Source: Rhizophagus irregularis (taxonomy: Eukaryota > Glomeromycota > Glomeromycetes > Glomerales > Glomeraceae). From it: 64,000 nt of DNA. The stretch is taken from contig NC_089436.1 in assembly GCF_026210795.1 (NCBI RefSeq), positions 1,798,001-1,862,000 on the forward strand. The letters are read 5' to 3'. Within the stretch, counting starts at the first letter, position 1, and each line of letters starts with the position of its first letter. Of the stretch, positions 22,563 through 35,956 are shown piece by piece. The notes below the pieces were generated by a model. The model searched no databases, had not been told where the DNA came from, and saw nothing but the letters and a program-made list of their open reading frames with translations. The position numbers and the translations under genes are program-made.

Positions 22563-23716
22563 ATGCCGCGACATCTAAAAAATCCTAGAATTTTAATTTT
22601 AATAACAGTATTCTTCTTAATCTTTATATTGTATATATCAACCTCAAATTTTCAATCAAAATCAATAATTACCACGAATAATTCTGATGATATATCTTAC
22701 TTATTGGCACCATCGTCATATGGTTACAAAAACTTTACTGAATTTATTCCAGGACATATTCCGTTAATACTTTCAATACCTCACGGAGGTCATTTGTTTC
22801 CGGATGAAATTCCTGATAGAAAACAAAACATTCCAGGAATAGTAAAATCTAATGATATAAATACACAGGAAATTGGTCACTCGTTATCTAAAAGAATTAT
22901 GCAAATATTGAATGGAAGAAGGCCATATATTGTAATTAATCATTTGGGAAGGAGTAAAATTGACGTTAATCGTCCTTTGAAAGAAGGTGTTGAAATTGAA
23001 ACAAGTAACGAAACACAAATTGTATGGAATGATTATCATTCCTTTATAAGAGATGCCATTGATGAGGTTGACTTGCGTTTTGGACGTGGTTTATTAATTG
23101 ACATTCACGGTTTGTAATAATTAATTGATTTTCTCCAAAAAAAAAAGAAAAAAAAATATTATAATAAAGTAGATATGTTCTCTTTATAGGTCACGGTCAT
23201 CCGGAAAATTATATTGAATTGGGATATGTATTATCATCAGAAATTTTATCACTTTCCACCACTGTATTAGATAACAATATTGAAATTGCTTCAGAATCAA
23301 GTATAAGAGCATTATACACTCGTATGAAAAACATGATTAGTTTTTCAGAATTATTAAGAGGGGAATATACTTCACTTGGCGGAAAATTACAAAGTCTTGG
23401 ATATGATACAATCCCTTCGCATACGCATAAATTTCCAATGCCGAATGAAAGATATTTTCATGGAGGTTATTCTGTACAAAGATATGGCTCAAGACATAAT
23501 GAACAAGTTGTAGATGCCATACAAATAGAGTAAGTGACAATTTAAGAAAGTAAAAGTAACTTTGTAATTTTATTTATACGATTTTTTTGCTCACTTTTTA
23601 GATTACCTAGATTTTTAAGACTTGGAAATAAGAGGTTACGAGAGAATTTCAGTAATAATCTTTCTCAAACTCTCGTTTGGTATATTCAAAAATATTATTT
23701 TTCAGAAAAATCTTAA
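22563..23716 (+). CDS. N-formylglutamate amidohydrolase-like protein, membrane-anchored or secreted
   Basis: Three exons (22563-23109, 23190-23529, 23602-23716) join through GTTTGT/TATAG and GTAAGT/TTTAG in matching phases to 333 residues. Residues 9-26 are a hydrophobic signal anchor or uncleaved signal peptide, preceded by basic residues. SIPHGGH (71-77) matches the SxPHxG metal-binding block of the FGase family, which hydrolyses N-formyl-glutamate or related amide bonds with a zinc ion. DIHGHGH spans the first splice site (His182, His184, His186) and HTHKFPMPNERYFHGGY gives a further His-rich block. Together these can provide the metal ligands. The substrate is not known; an extracytoplasmic location makes the bacterial histidine-degradation role unlikely. 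Related uncharacterised proteins exist in fungi and invertebrates. Confidence 0.8.
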
Positions 23717-25800
23717 TTAAATTTATTAGAAGTATAGATAATTATAAAATTAGAGCATTACAAAAAATACTTTATTTAATATAATAAAAATAATAAAATA
23801 ATATTATTACCAATAAATATTACGAATATTAGAAGAATTAAAATAATCTAATTCTGCATCATCATCGGCCGAACTTTGGAATACTTGGTGCATACGAAAT
23901 GATGAATACTAAATGGTGAATTGATATATTATTTGGGCTTATTTTTTTGATGCCAAATGTGGATATAATATTCTTAGATGAAAAAATTATATCAAACTAT
24001 GCATATTATGCATATTATGTTATCATCTATACAAATGTTGGAAGTTCAAGATTTTACTACAATCGAAGCCTTAAATATCATTCTCAATGACCGTTTTGTA
24101 TTTATTGAATGAATCTACAATTGTAATAAGTCGTGAAATCATGTGGCTCAGCACTTCTAACTCTTACTGTAACTATACCGGATTCTCGATATGGCGGATG
24201 TGAATAACAGCTATATAAATAAAACTGTATTATAAGAATTAAATCATGATTTCGTTCAGTCGATATACAGGAAATCCGAATAATCCGTTTCAGACCTCAA
24301 TTGTTGATTTGAAAATTTTCATGTAATAGATACAATTAGTGAATACTAACGAATTGTTATGTAATCATTGCAAATAAACTAATACGATTAATGCCATTGA
24401 AATTGAATGAACAATCATGAGATTGTTTAAACAAATCTTGTGAATCAGAAACTTTGCTTAATCATTTCATCATCGTGAAATCTGATGGGATTTTTTTGAA
24501 TAAAGTAAAAAAAAAAATAGGAAACTGCAGGTTATTTTTTTTTTTGAATTTTTGCAAATTTTATATAATTTAATGTATTTTCTAAAGCATTATTTATTAT
24601 TGACGGGACCGTTCATGCAATTTTTATAATAAACTCTTTACTTTATTATTATGCTAATACATAGAATATAACCGACCTAAATAACAATTATGTATGAACT
24701 TATGAAGATAACTGATAATTTTATTAATCCTATAATAAAAATTGTAAATTTTATCGCGTTCAGAAGATTAACCGCTATTAGACCAATCATCCAATAATAA
24801 AATTTAACTGTTGGTTACCTTTTTTTTCAAGTATATATAAATAGCTTCTTTATTTAACAATATTAATCATGTACATGATTATACGAAATAAAATTTAAAT
24901 ACCCTGTTTTACATATTATCTTTCGTCTTTGCAGAACGCAATCCGTCATTTTCTTTATGTAATAAATGTTAATCAGACAAATCTGCAATTGTAATATGTA
25001 ATTAATGATATAATCCCAAAAGGAAGATTTAAATTGATTTGACCAATTAGAATCATCATTTTATTGGTTTCGAGGTAATCAGTGGTGTTCCAAAAAAGTA
25101 CGATAATCAAGTACTGCGCATATATTGGTACGTAAAAAATTACAGCAGCTTTAGTGAAAAATAAATTTGGTAAAAGTGTGGGAAATAATATCAAAACGAT
25201 TATAAAAATACAACTAAAAATAGCATAAAGATACTTATTTAATAACATAATAATTTCAACGAAAAAATCAGCGAATTCTGCACTAATTAAAATTTTTTAT
25301 TAGGATACATACGTAAAGTATATTAGATTTTGACCGCTTCGCTCTTCTTTCTCATCGGTTCATCATATTAATATTTCTTCTTCTTATTTTTTGATCGAGA
25401 TTAAATTGGGTGAATATGTTAGCTATTTTAGTTGTAGTTGATAATTGAGGATGAATAGAGTTGATGAGAGTTGAGAGTTGAGATGATGAGTCTGGTGTAA
25501 ATACAATTATGATTGTAATAGAAGTTGTTATATTTGTACTGCGTGAATTAATATAGAGTAAACTTATCATGGATTATTTATTATTTACTTATTTTAATTG
25601 TGAAAATATATTTAACGAAAGATTCTGGTGTCAGTTAAACTAATAAAAACTTTAAAAAATATCGTAGCGGATGTCACCAGCAATACTGCGCCAAACTTTA
25701 TTTTGTGGCAGATATTAAAAAAATCATACGTGACAAATAACATTCAAATAAACTTATTTTTATTATTTCAAATGTATATAAATCTTTATTTATTCACTGA
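23717..25800. other. Intergenic, no gene seen
   Basis: No convincing gene. A 91-codon minus frame (25248-24973) is strongly hydrophobic and could be a small membrane protein, but it has no splice or family support. Other short frames look random. Confidence 0.35.
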
Positions 25801-26268
25801 TCATGAGTAAATTTCACGATTAATCCTCATTCCTTCTGGAATATGGGAAACCAGGATACCGAATCCCATAATTCTGCGTCCATTATGAACAATAAGAATA
25901 AGGCTATGACCATCTATAACCAGGATAGTATCCAGAGTAGTACTTGAGGTAATATCCAGGATAGTAAGGATAGTATCCATGAGATCTATGTATATGTGTA
26001 CGTATTTAAACATTAGTATAAATCGTTAAGAAATAATGATTTTGCCAACTTGATAGTAAATTAGTACCCGAATTGAGCTTCAGCGTCATCTTTATTATCG
26101 TCTTCAACAGGATTGGTGAGAGCGCAGATTTTGGAGCTTTAGATTCGAAATTTACAATGGAGCCAATAGAAGAATTTTCAGTCGTGGGAATAGCAATTGC
26201 GAAAGAAGAGAGAAAGAAAAGGATTAGGGAAACAACGATAGTAAAAAAAAAAGATATTTTGGTTTCAT
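25800..26268 (-). pseudogene. Gly-Tyr-Pro-rich short secreted protein, frame-damaged
   Basis: On the minus strand a start codon (26268) is followed within 20 bases by a ten-T run, after which a different frame reads a typical signal peptide core (VVSLILFLSSFAIAIP). A third frame then reads NPVEDDNKDDAEAQFG, which joins via a GTACTA donor (26067) and ACATAG acceptor (about 25993) to HGYYPYYPGYYLKYYSGYYPG. Two stops follow before QNYGIRYPGFPYSRR. The parts make sense as one secreted Gly/Tyr/Pro-repeat peptide, a type abundant in fungal secretomes, but at least two frame breaks make it a probable pseudogene. Confidence 0.4.
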
Positions 26269-27784
26269 TGTTGAAAAGATTTAATTATTTGGTTTTTTTT
26301 TCTGTTTATGCACGAAGTTGAAATTTTCTGGAAGATGGAATTTTATGTTCTTTTATAATTTATTTTTCGTAATTAAATAACCTCTGTTTTAAGCAGATTT
26401 CTTTTTTTTTTAATTTGATCTTTTTTAGACACTAAAATCATATTTTGATTAGTTAAATTAGTTTATTAAAGCTTTACCTGTTATCAATGTTACGCGATCC
26501 TGCACAAAAAAATTTAACTATCGTTTTTACAGATTTATTTTACAGATTTATTAAAAAATAAACTTCTTTTCAAAGAAATATGGAATTACAAGAAAAAATC
26601 ATCTCTTTTTTGGGATTAACATTGAAACCAATTCTTTATAATGATATCATTAAATTGAATCAAATAGTTAATATTATGCTGGAGTTCAGAGGAGGGGTTA
26701 CGCAGTACGCAGTTATGCTCCTATTACTAGCCAAAATTATAATCCTGCGTCGATTATCACGTGAGATTTCCCACAAACGTCTCGCGTAATTTTTTTTCCA
26801 CATTTCAAAGGTAATAATATAATTTATAATTCTATAAATTCCAACAGTTATACACGAGTTGCATCTCATAACTAGCGTTCTTTTGAAAATTTTTTTACGT
26901 ATGTAACTCAAAATCATTCAATTTCATAGCTTGAATTCTTAATTGATATGTTGATTATGTTGTTGGATAAATGACTTTATCTTTCTATTTAAACTAACGC
27001 ATTGATATCCGGCTAAAAATTGTATACCTTCCGATTGATTAATTAAAAATAGTTATCAAGAACAAAAGAAGAAATTTATTTTATACTTTTTTTTTCATTT
27101 GTTTGTTTAACGGTATAAGACTAAAAAAAAAAAGTGTGTAATAAATTTGAACCAATTGGCCCTTAACGCAGATTGTATCACTCTAATTAAAATCAACAAA
27201 ACTCAATCCTTATATAGTAAACATGGTAAATCTGAATAGCCTCATCCCAGGGTTGAAATCGGAAATATATCAAAATTTTCCGATTTTTAATGTTTGCATT
27301 TTAAACCCCACATCTAAACACATCTAAACAACCTTAAAAGATTTTTATTGCATAAATGTAAGTAATTTAAATAAAACGAGTAATAATTCTATGCGTGTTA
27401 CTATTTTGTCCAAACGCCTTTAATAAATTGCTCCATTTAGATCGCATCTACGTTCATTAAAATTCCAATGATATAACTGGGAAAGATTGTCGTGAAGTGA
27501 TTGGCGCATCTAAAAAAAAAAAAATATGTATATATATATGCACAATATTTTATATATTGATAATATTTTGACATAAAATTTTTATTTTATTATTCTAATA
27601 AATGATAATCTAACGAATACTTAAATACATTATACGTATTAAATTTATCATCTAATTATTTTACATTTATTCATTGTAAGTTTTACAATTATTGAAAAAA
27701 AAAATCCAATACATTATTAAAATAATACAAATTAAGCCAACAGATAGACCTCCAATAATGAATAAAGCAAATAATTAATTATTA
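26269..27784. other. Intergenic with a possible paralogous peptide remnant
   Basis: At about 26690-26765 the plus strand reads GYAVRSYAPITSQNYNPAS, reminiscent of the tail of the Gly-Tyr-Pro peptide just to the left; possibly a second damaged copy in opposite orientation. Otherwise AT-rich, with poly-A runs near 27500-27535. Nothing else is supported. Confidence 0.35.
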
Positions 27785-29395
27785 TCATGTATTAACGCGT
27801 AAGACTGTCGGCACAACGATTGCGGCAATTATTAATATTAGTAATATTAAACCAAGTAATTTCCACTTTTTCTGAAATGATGATTTTATTAAGTATCAGT
27901 AAATCTATTATTATTAAAGCAATACAAAAAAAACAATTCTAAGTACCATTTACCTTCTTTATTTTCCCTGCTATTTTTATTGTTGGCGTTGTATCTTGTT
28001 CTATTTGATTCGTATTGTCTTGTATGACATCTGTTGTATCTGATATCTTTTTTGCCTTAATATCATCTCCTAACACCAACGCTTTTACTTCGCCGAACAT
28101 TTTATTTATTTCCTTTTATGAAAATATCAATAATTAGGAAATGTAAAAAAAAAATGAGATACTAAATAATTTTTGTTTAATCATACATTAATTGATTTTT
28201 CAATTCTTAAAATATCTCTCTGTCGATCCTGAACTTCTGTAAGAATCGACCGCGACTGTTCTGATTGTGTTTTTGATAGAACCTGAATTTAATTGACTAA
28301 AATTCGTAAAAGAATTTCTACGAGATTCAAAAAAAAAAATGAATATCAAAATTAAAGAACAACTTGTGAGGTAAATATTTGCCCAGATTCTTCGCTCAAC
28401 AACTGATCAATTTCTTGTTGCGTGACATCAGGTTTTACTAAATTAAGCAAAAGTAAATAAAAATTATAATTACACATAAAGATATTTGTTAACGCACACA
28501 CCTATACGAAATTGCCTTACAATCCTCTCCTTGTATTTTTTCTCATTTTCCTTTTGCATCCGGAGATAATTTGTCATTGTGTCAATAAATGATTTAGCTA
28601 ACGTCGCGTGCTTTGTTTTTTTAAAAAACAAAATATTAGTAAATGATAAAGATTTATTTAATTTATTATAATAATTAAATACCTGTGTTAAACGCATTTG
28701 TGTCTGATCTTGTCCAGTTGTTAAAGTTTTATTATTTTGTTCCATCACTAAATTTAGACAGCATTAAATACACTCATCAATTTTACAAATCATTGAAAAA
28801 ATAATCGTATAAAATTTATCTTACCCGCTAACTTATTGCTTATTTGACCTGCTATACGGCTCGTCTCTGATATTAGCAAATCCAGTTGCCGAGACATTCC
28901 TATTATGAAATGGAAATAATAGTATTATGAGTAATAATATAAAAAGTGTTTAAGGCAAAAAACATGAAATTGGGAACGGTGCTCAACGAGAACTCTCATC
29001 ATCTGTTACCGTGACCATTCTTTTGTGTAATGCTTCGATTCCTGACATGTTCTCTTTAATATTTCGAATCATTTCTTGAATAGCATTTACCTAATAATTC
29101 GAATGCGATAAATTTATTTTGTCATTATATCTACATGAATAAGAGTTAGTCAAAATTAATTCGTCTCAACTAAATTATGAAAATTAATACTTACTTCTCT
29201 AAAAAACTCGCCAAGACTTTGACCTCCACCACCAGTGCTAGGGCCGGCTTGGCTTCCACTTCCAATTCCTTCCATTGGAATTTCCACCGCTACGTGTGGA
29301 GGCTGGAAATTTGGAGAAAAAAAATTAAAGTTCAGACTTTTAAATCAATGAATGATCAATTAAAATTTACCTACCGAAAATTCTGACGTACTCAT
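27785..29395 (-). CDS. Syntaxin (plasma-membrane-type Qa-SNARE, Sso/Psy1-like)
   Basis: Ten exons on the minus strand, all with consistent phases, give about 298 residues, the usual syntaxin size. Start MSTSEFS at 29395; a Gly/Ser/Pro-rich leader; a first helix FFREVNAIQEMIRNIKENM (Ha-like); further helices of an Habc bundle; the linker with VTQQEIDQLLSE; then the SNARE motif, including LTEVQDRQRDILRIEKSIN joined to EINKMFGEVKALV across an intron; and a C-terminal KKKW basic patch followed by one membrane span (LLGLILLILIIAAIVVPTVL). Syntaxins pair with SNAP-25-type and R-SNARE proteins to drive exocytosis. Odd point: the LVExQGE(M/L)I segment that carries the zero-layer Gln in syntaxins reads LVLGDDIKA here, with no Gln. 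The donor before exon 4 is GTTGAG, a weak but GT site. Confidence 0.85.
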
Positions 29396-31859
29396 TACGG
29401 TAATAAAAGCAAACAAAAGGAACAAAAAGATGAAAGTTTCGAAGAACCGTCAAAGATTTTTGGAATGAAATATGAAGACCAGCTGCAATTTCAAGAACAC
29501 ATCAACCAGCACATGCAATTTTACTTGTACTGGAGTACAGATTTTTATTTAGATTCCTATATCTATTTTTTGTTGACTACTAAATTTGATATTCACAGAT
29601 TCTTGCATGATATTGTATCACAGGAGATATACACAATGCACGAATATCTGAAGTTTTGAACTATCGAAAATAGATTGATAGACTCGTGATGTATACAAGT
29701 ACGAAGAAGGGAATTTCATCAAAGATTCGTTCATAATTACATATTTTTTCTTATCCGACTTTGCATTATCTAGTTAAAACCTTCAATTTTCTTATCGGAT
29801 AATAAAAGTTTAACTGTTAATTTGCTAAACATTAAGTAATTTTTTTTCCAAATTTCAGCTGACTATCTTACACCAAATTTAGTCAAATGATATCGTCGTA
29901 CAAAAGTAGTAAATTGAAACGTGAAACTCGGAACTCCGCGAAAACATATATCAAATAAAAAAAGAATGTCACTGCTCCTTTAAAAGAGCCTCTATAACAA
30001 AAGTACTGATAATCACTACGAAAAATTCTCATTGAAGAATTGCACTATTACTATATAGTATGCCTATTAACATAATGGAGAATCATATATGTATGTAATT
30101 TTTGATGATCCCACCAAAAAAAAACCGTTAACGTAAATATAATGAGCAAAGCTTTGATAAGTTAAAAGTCCTATTTAAAGTTGTGATCTTCGATTTTATT
30201 TATCCATCGCGTAATAAATCAATTTATTGAAACTGTTCTCATCACAAGATAAGGCTACTGGCTCTATAAATCGCAATTATCTTGCTATTGATTTCCACAT
30301 TTACCGATTTGTTTACTTTTTCTTTCTGATATGATCAATTGGATATTGATGATTGTAGAAAGAAATTTACAAATCATTTTTAAATACAATGTATCCCCGA
30401 TGGTGCAGGATCTGATTTTACAAATTATAGAATATCTGTTATGATGTAAAGTAAAATTAATATATTTTAAAAAAATTAAAAATTTGAATAAATACTAGTA
30501 TTTTCAATATATACAATATATACAATATAGATGCTTGGTACTACTCAATAAAGTTTGAATCAAGGTTAAAAACTTTTTTTTTAAAAAAAAACAATGTTAA
30601 ATAAAAATTTATCAAATATAATACCACATAGTATATTGCATATAATATCAGAATAGATCCTATAAGGTAAATATTTGAAAATTGCAGTTAAATAATGGTT
30701 TAATTTTACTTAAAAAAAGATATTATTGAATAAGATATTATATAATTTGTATAATAAAAAATATAAAAAGAAATATATATATATTATATATAATTTATAT
30801 AGAAGGTAATTAAACACTATTAAACACATTTAGAGTAAAAAAACTTACATATATATATATTATTAAAATAAAAAAATTAAGTTAAATACATTTATTACAA
30901 CTTAATCAGTATTGATTAAAATAAAAATTTATTAATGAATTCCATTTTTATTTGCTATAAGAATAATTTTAATTTTATTTATAAAATATATAGTTGATTA
31001 ATAATCTTATTAGTTATTACTGTAATATACTTTTCAAGTATTTTATTTTTGATAATATTAAATAATTTAATATTATTACATTAGATTATAAATTCAATAT
31101 AAGATTAACAAATATAATTTTATATGAATTAGCAAAATTTGTAAAGTACACTAATTTTTAAAATTTAAATAATAATTTAATTTTAAATTCATTAAATTTG
31201 TCTTATTAAGATAAATTTAATGATAATGATTTTATACTTTTAGAATTAATAGTTAATATAAAATATACTATAAGTTATATATAAAAATTATTGTAAAAAG
31301 TATACTGATTTTGCATTTTCATTAATTTTTGCAATTATTCATAGTTTGCAACTCATTAACATACCAAATGATAGTATTATTTGCATTAAATAAATTATTT
31401 ATATGAAGAGTAACTGGTGTAGTTTTACAATTAAATATATATGAATTATTTAATAATTTAATTTTAATAAAATTTTTCTTTTATAACCTTTGATAAAAGT
31501 TATAAAATTAAAAAAAATCATTTAAATTGAATTATTGAATAATAAAATAATTGTAAAAAATTAATAAAAATTCAAAATAAGTATTACTATCTTTTGTTAT
31601 AATAGTTTCTATATGCTATTCAAATTATTTTTAAACTGCTATAATTATAAATAAAATTCCAAATTTAATTATAACATTTCAAATTATTTTAGTATTTTAT
31701 ATAGTAAATTATATATAAATTAAATAAATTATAATATTTTAAATTACAGTGTGTAATAAAAAAAAACTAAAATTAAATTCATGATGATAATACCAAATTG
31801 TGTAAAATTTTTTATTTGAAAACTGAAAACCAGCTATTTTGATTGATATAAATAAACTA
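29396..31859. other. AT-rich intergenic
   Basis: First few hundred bases are the 5' flank of the syntaxin gene. A 64-codon plus frame at 29465-29659 has no support. From about 30,450 the sequence becomes extremely AT-rich and CpG-poor. No gene seen. Confidence 0.45.
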
Positions 31860-32700
31860 ATAAAAGATTTGTTTTCCTTTATTCTCAATAATCTCAATAA
31901 TAAGCTTTTCATTGAACTTGTGAAATTTTTAACATAGTATCTGGAATTGCTCTTTATTTTTTCACTATAAATCTTTCTAATTTATTGAGATTTTTTGGCA
32001 TTTAGCATTTCACATTTTCCTTAATAATTGCCTATAATTTATCTATTAGATTTAGATTAGAATTATTTAAAGATCAGTTTATGACATTTGGAGTATTATT
32101 TTGGAGAAATTCTCTAGTAAAATGGCTTGTATATTTTGGGTCATTATTCTGCTGAAGTTACCAATCATCATCAAGCATTATATCAATTTTTAAAATGTGA
32201 TTTTCAAGGATTTTAATATAAAATTCAGCATTTATTATTTAACAGAAGTAAACCAAATTTGTTTTGCTTATTTACACAAAATTTGTTCTATGCAAAAATC
32301 TTTACTCTATCTTTTAACATAGACGTATCAGCTTATATTAATGCTTCACAGTATTCTGAAAAAGTTAAAAGGTAATTTCATCTAAAAATAGGATTTTGTT
32401 CCAGTTATTATTAATATATTACTACATCTATTTAATACGTTTTTGCTTGTAAATAGCAATAAGCATTGAAGTTACCCTTGAAAGAGATTTTTTATATTCA
32501 TAAATAGCTAAATACTTTGAAACTATTATATAAAATACTTCAAAGCCCAATTGGCATAATTTTTTAACTAAATTTCTTGTTAAGATTAAAGTGTCTTTTC
32601 AAATACTACTTTGCTCAAGAGAATTTGAAAATTTACCAGTAATTTTTTTTAGCTGACTACTTTTTTTTTATGATTTATTGTTTTATCTTTATTTAACTTT
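31860..32700 (-). pseudogene. Tc1/mariner transposase relic with transition-type decay
   Basis: No long open frame, but one reading of the minus strand follows a Tc1-like transposase for about 250 codons with many stops. Diagnostic blocks: DDDWQLQQNNDPKYTS (about 32,170-32,125), where the family has QQDNDPKHTS; NNSNLNLIDKL-stop (about 32,075-32,040), where the family has NSPDLNPIENLW; then AIIKENV and MPKNLNKLERF and IPDT (32,035-31,940). Upstream, IYKQKRIK and TLILTRNLVKKL segments fit the N-terminal half. Nearly every difference is explained by C-to-T or G-to-A (His to Tyr, Asp to Asn, Pro to Ser or Leu, Trp to stop). Confidence 0.8.
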
Positions 32701-35700
32701 TTAATATTATCATATATTATGAAAAAAGGGATATTTATAACCTTATAAATTTTAGTACCTTTACATATTTCTTTATTTCACAGTTGTAAAATGATTTGTC
32801 ATTATTTTTTTTACTTTAATACTACTATTTTATGATGCAGTAAGACCCTGAACAATACAGTACTGATATAACTCACATTATTTGAGTTTGCATAGAGTTT
32901 TATATTAAAATTTTTCAAAAGTTGCATATTACAAAGTATTTTTAAAAGTTTATTATCATATATACCCCTGTTTTTAATACAACCAGTGATTCAATTTTAA
33001 TAAAATTTATATCATTAGATTTGTCTTGATGAGAGAATTCTAATGATAGTAAAATTGAATTCCTAACTTTAATATTGACAGAGTTATGTCATAAAATATA
33101 TTTTTACTTCAGTACTTAAAGTTTACTTGTAAATTATATTAGTATTATTCGGGATTCTGATGCAGTAACTCAAAAAAACAAATAAACATATACCTGATCA
33201 AAAGTCAGAATTTATTAGTATAATCATCACATCAATCTTCCACTTTTAGATTTTCAAATCAGACACAAATTGGTTGTGTAAGACTAATTTATGTTATATA
33301 TTTAAAATTCTAGTTTTTTGTTATATACTGTATATATATATATTTTTTATAGTTGCAGTATATTTGGAAGTTATATTTTACTTAATCAGCAAATATTTCT
33401 AATAAGTATTTAGAAGTTTATTAAAGTTGTAAAGAAAAAAAAAATACAAATTAATTAATTTAATAATCCAGTAATAAGTCTAATAATTAAATTACTTATT
33501 ATGTAAAAATACTTTATATATATACTATTAGATAAATTTAGGCTCAGTAAATAAGATTCAATTTGCTATTAATTCAGTTCTATCTTAAAATACTTGGCAC
33601 TCTATTTTTGCATCTGTTTGAAATCCTATCAGTCGATCTATTATATTGCTAAAAATAGAATAATATTTCTCACTATAGATGAAATTAAAATGAAAATAAT
33701 AAAATTAAAATAGTTAGCAAAAATTTTATAGGTCAAAATATAAAATTGAAATGAATTTTAATAGTTGTTTAATTATAAAAATTAAATAAATTATAGAATT
33801 GAAATAAATTACAAGAATCAAAATAAATTATAAAAGTTGAAATAAAATTTCAGTTTTTTTTATTATTAATTTATTATAATTTATAATATTGTAATTTTTT
33901 TTTTCACAAATTTATTAGTATAATATTAGTAATTATATAAAAATAAAAAAATTATAAATTATGTTATATTATTAATTTATTCTTTTATGGAATCTTATAT
34001 GTATACTATTAGGTGTTATAGTGATTAATCAGATAGATAACATATGAAATGCATTATCTTAATATATAGCCTTAACACTGCCTTAACATTTTTGTTTGGT
34101 AAACTATAAAATCTACTGCACTGCAATTATACAAAATTTTTTTTCAATTTTCATACTATTGATAAAAAGATTTATAAGAGAATTTTTACATTTGATTATT
34201 TGGTCAATAATATGTGAGTAGTAAAAACTTTATTATAATTAAAGTAGTTAGGTACAATTTGGTCAATTTGGTAATACTGAAAAATTTTTTGACTTAGATT
34301 ATTTTTTTACAACATGGTTTATTATAATATTATTTTATTATATTAAATTATTTTATTGTAATAGAATAATTTTTATTAATAAAGATATTAAATCTTTAAA
34401 TATAAAAAAAAACTTTTTTTTTACTTTTATTAAACTTATATATAGTTGACTTTCTTTATAGTCATACCTCTCGAAACTGAAAAAAAAGGTGTAATTATAA
34501 AAAAAAGCCATATATTGTGACTATAGAGAAGATTTTTCTAATATATTTATTAATATATTGAGTCAAAATATATATAATGTAATTATACAGAAGGTGACTG
34601 ACTATATAGGAGAGTTAACTGTATATTTTAAGTTCAAGTTTGTTTAAAAAGTTTAGTAATCTTTTTAAAAAAAAAGAAGAAACATTAATACATTAATTAT
34701 ATTTTTTCTATATATTAAAAAAACTTCACCTTTTATTAATTTACTGGAAATCTTGCATGTATTTTAAGTTTAGATTTGTCTAAAAAATCTGGCAATCTAA
34801 AGAAAAAAAAAAGTTAATATATTTTTTTTATGTATTAAAAAAATCTTTTCTTTAAAACCTTTAAAACTTTTATTTTTTATTTAAATATATACTTATACTT
34901 CAAATTAAACTTGATAAAAAAACTTAATGCAGTTATTAGTATAGTTTTATTTTATTTTTTTCATTCTTATTTTTTTTTGTAATTTTTTATCTTCTAGATT
35001 AAAAACAATCTGGAGAGATATTTTACCTAGAATAAGCAGTATAAACAAAATGTGAAATACCTTGCTTAAGTCAATAATAATAAGCAAAATACAAGTTCAA
35101 TAATATGAAAAGGTTTAAAATGATAATATTTTTATTAATAAACTTTTATTAACTACTTTAACAAAATATACTTTATATCAATGGATAAAATACTGCCCAA
35201 AACTTAGTAGTTTCCAAAACTATTAAAACTAAAACTTAGTAAAACTATTTTCTGAAATTTTTTTATTTTCCAAAACTACAAAACTGATAAAACTAATCCA
35301 AAATTGGTAAAACTAATTTGAAACTGGTAAATTAATCTAAAATTAGTAAAACTAATTAAATTAATAAAAAAAAATTTTAAATTAATATATCATATTATTA
35401 TAATAAATATTAATTTATAATTTTAAAATGAAGTATTAATAAGCTAATAAAATTTCTTTATTAATAACTTTATTTGTAAATTATAATAATTAATTAAAAT
35501 TTAAAAGATATATTAGTTATAATTTTATTTATATTAAATTCATTTTCATTTTCACTACTATTTATAATAATTAATTCTTTATTGATTTAGTTGTTTTATT
35601 TCCTTCAGTAATTAACTGATACTTAATAGTAAAAATGTTATACTAAACCTTATATATAAAAAGAGAGATAGAAATAGATTTACCATTCATGATTTTATGT

Positions 35701-35956
35701 TATCCTTGAATCCTTTCTTACGATTAATTTCCATTTTGCTTAATATTGCCATTTATTATATATCAAATATTAATAAAGACTTATCCATTTTATTCTGATT
35801 CTTTTCAAATTATTTAGTATGTTATGCTTTTTCGATAAAACATATCATATTTTAATGATATTATAAAGTGATTATTAAAACAAAACCATCCATTTAAAAT
35901 ATGCAGGCAACTTTAAGGATAAGGCACTAAAACTTCTAATATTGAAATAGTATGCA
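32701..35956. other. Extremely AT-rich desert
   Basis: No gene recognised. Dense stops in all frames, long A and T runs, CpG almost absent. Probably old transposon sequence decayed beyond recognition, continuing the region around the Tc1 relic. Confidence 0.45.

Noticed and set aside
24973-25248. Hydrophobic 91-codon minus frame as a membrane protein
   Set aside because: AT-rich DNA readily gives Ile/Leu/Phe/Tyr-rich frames; no splice, promoter or family support.
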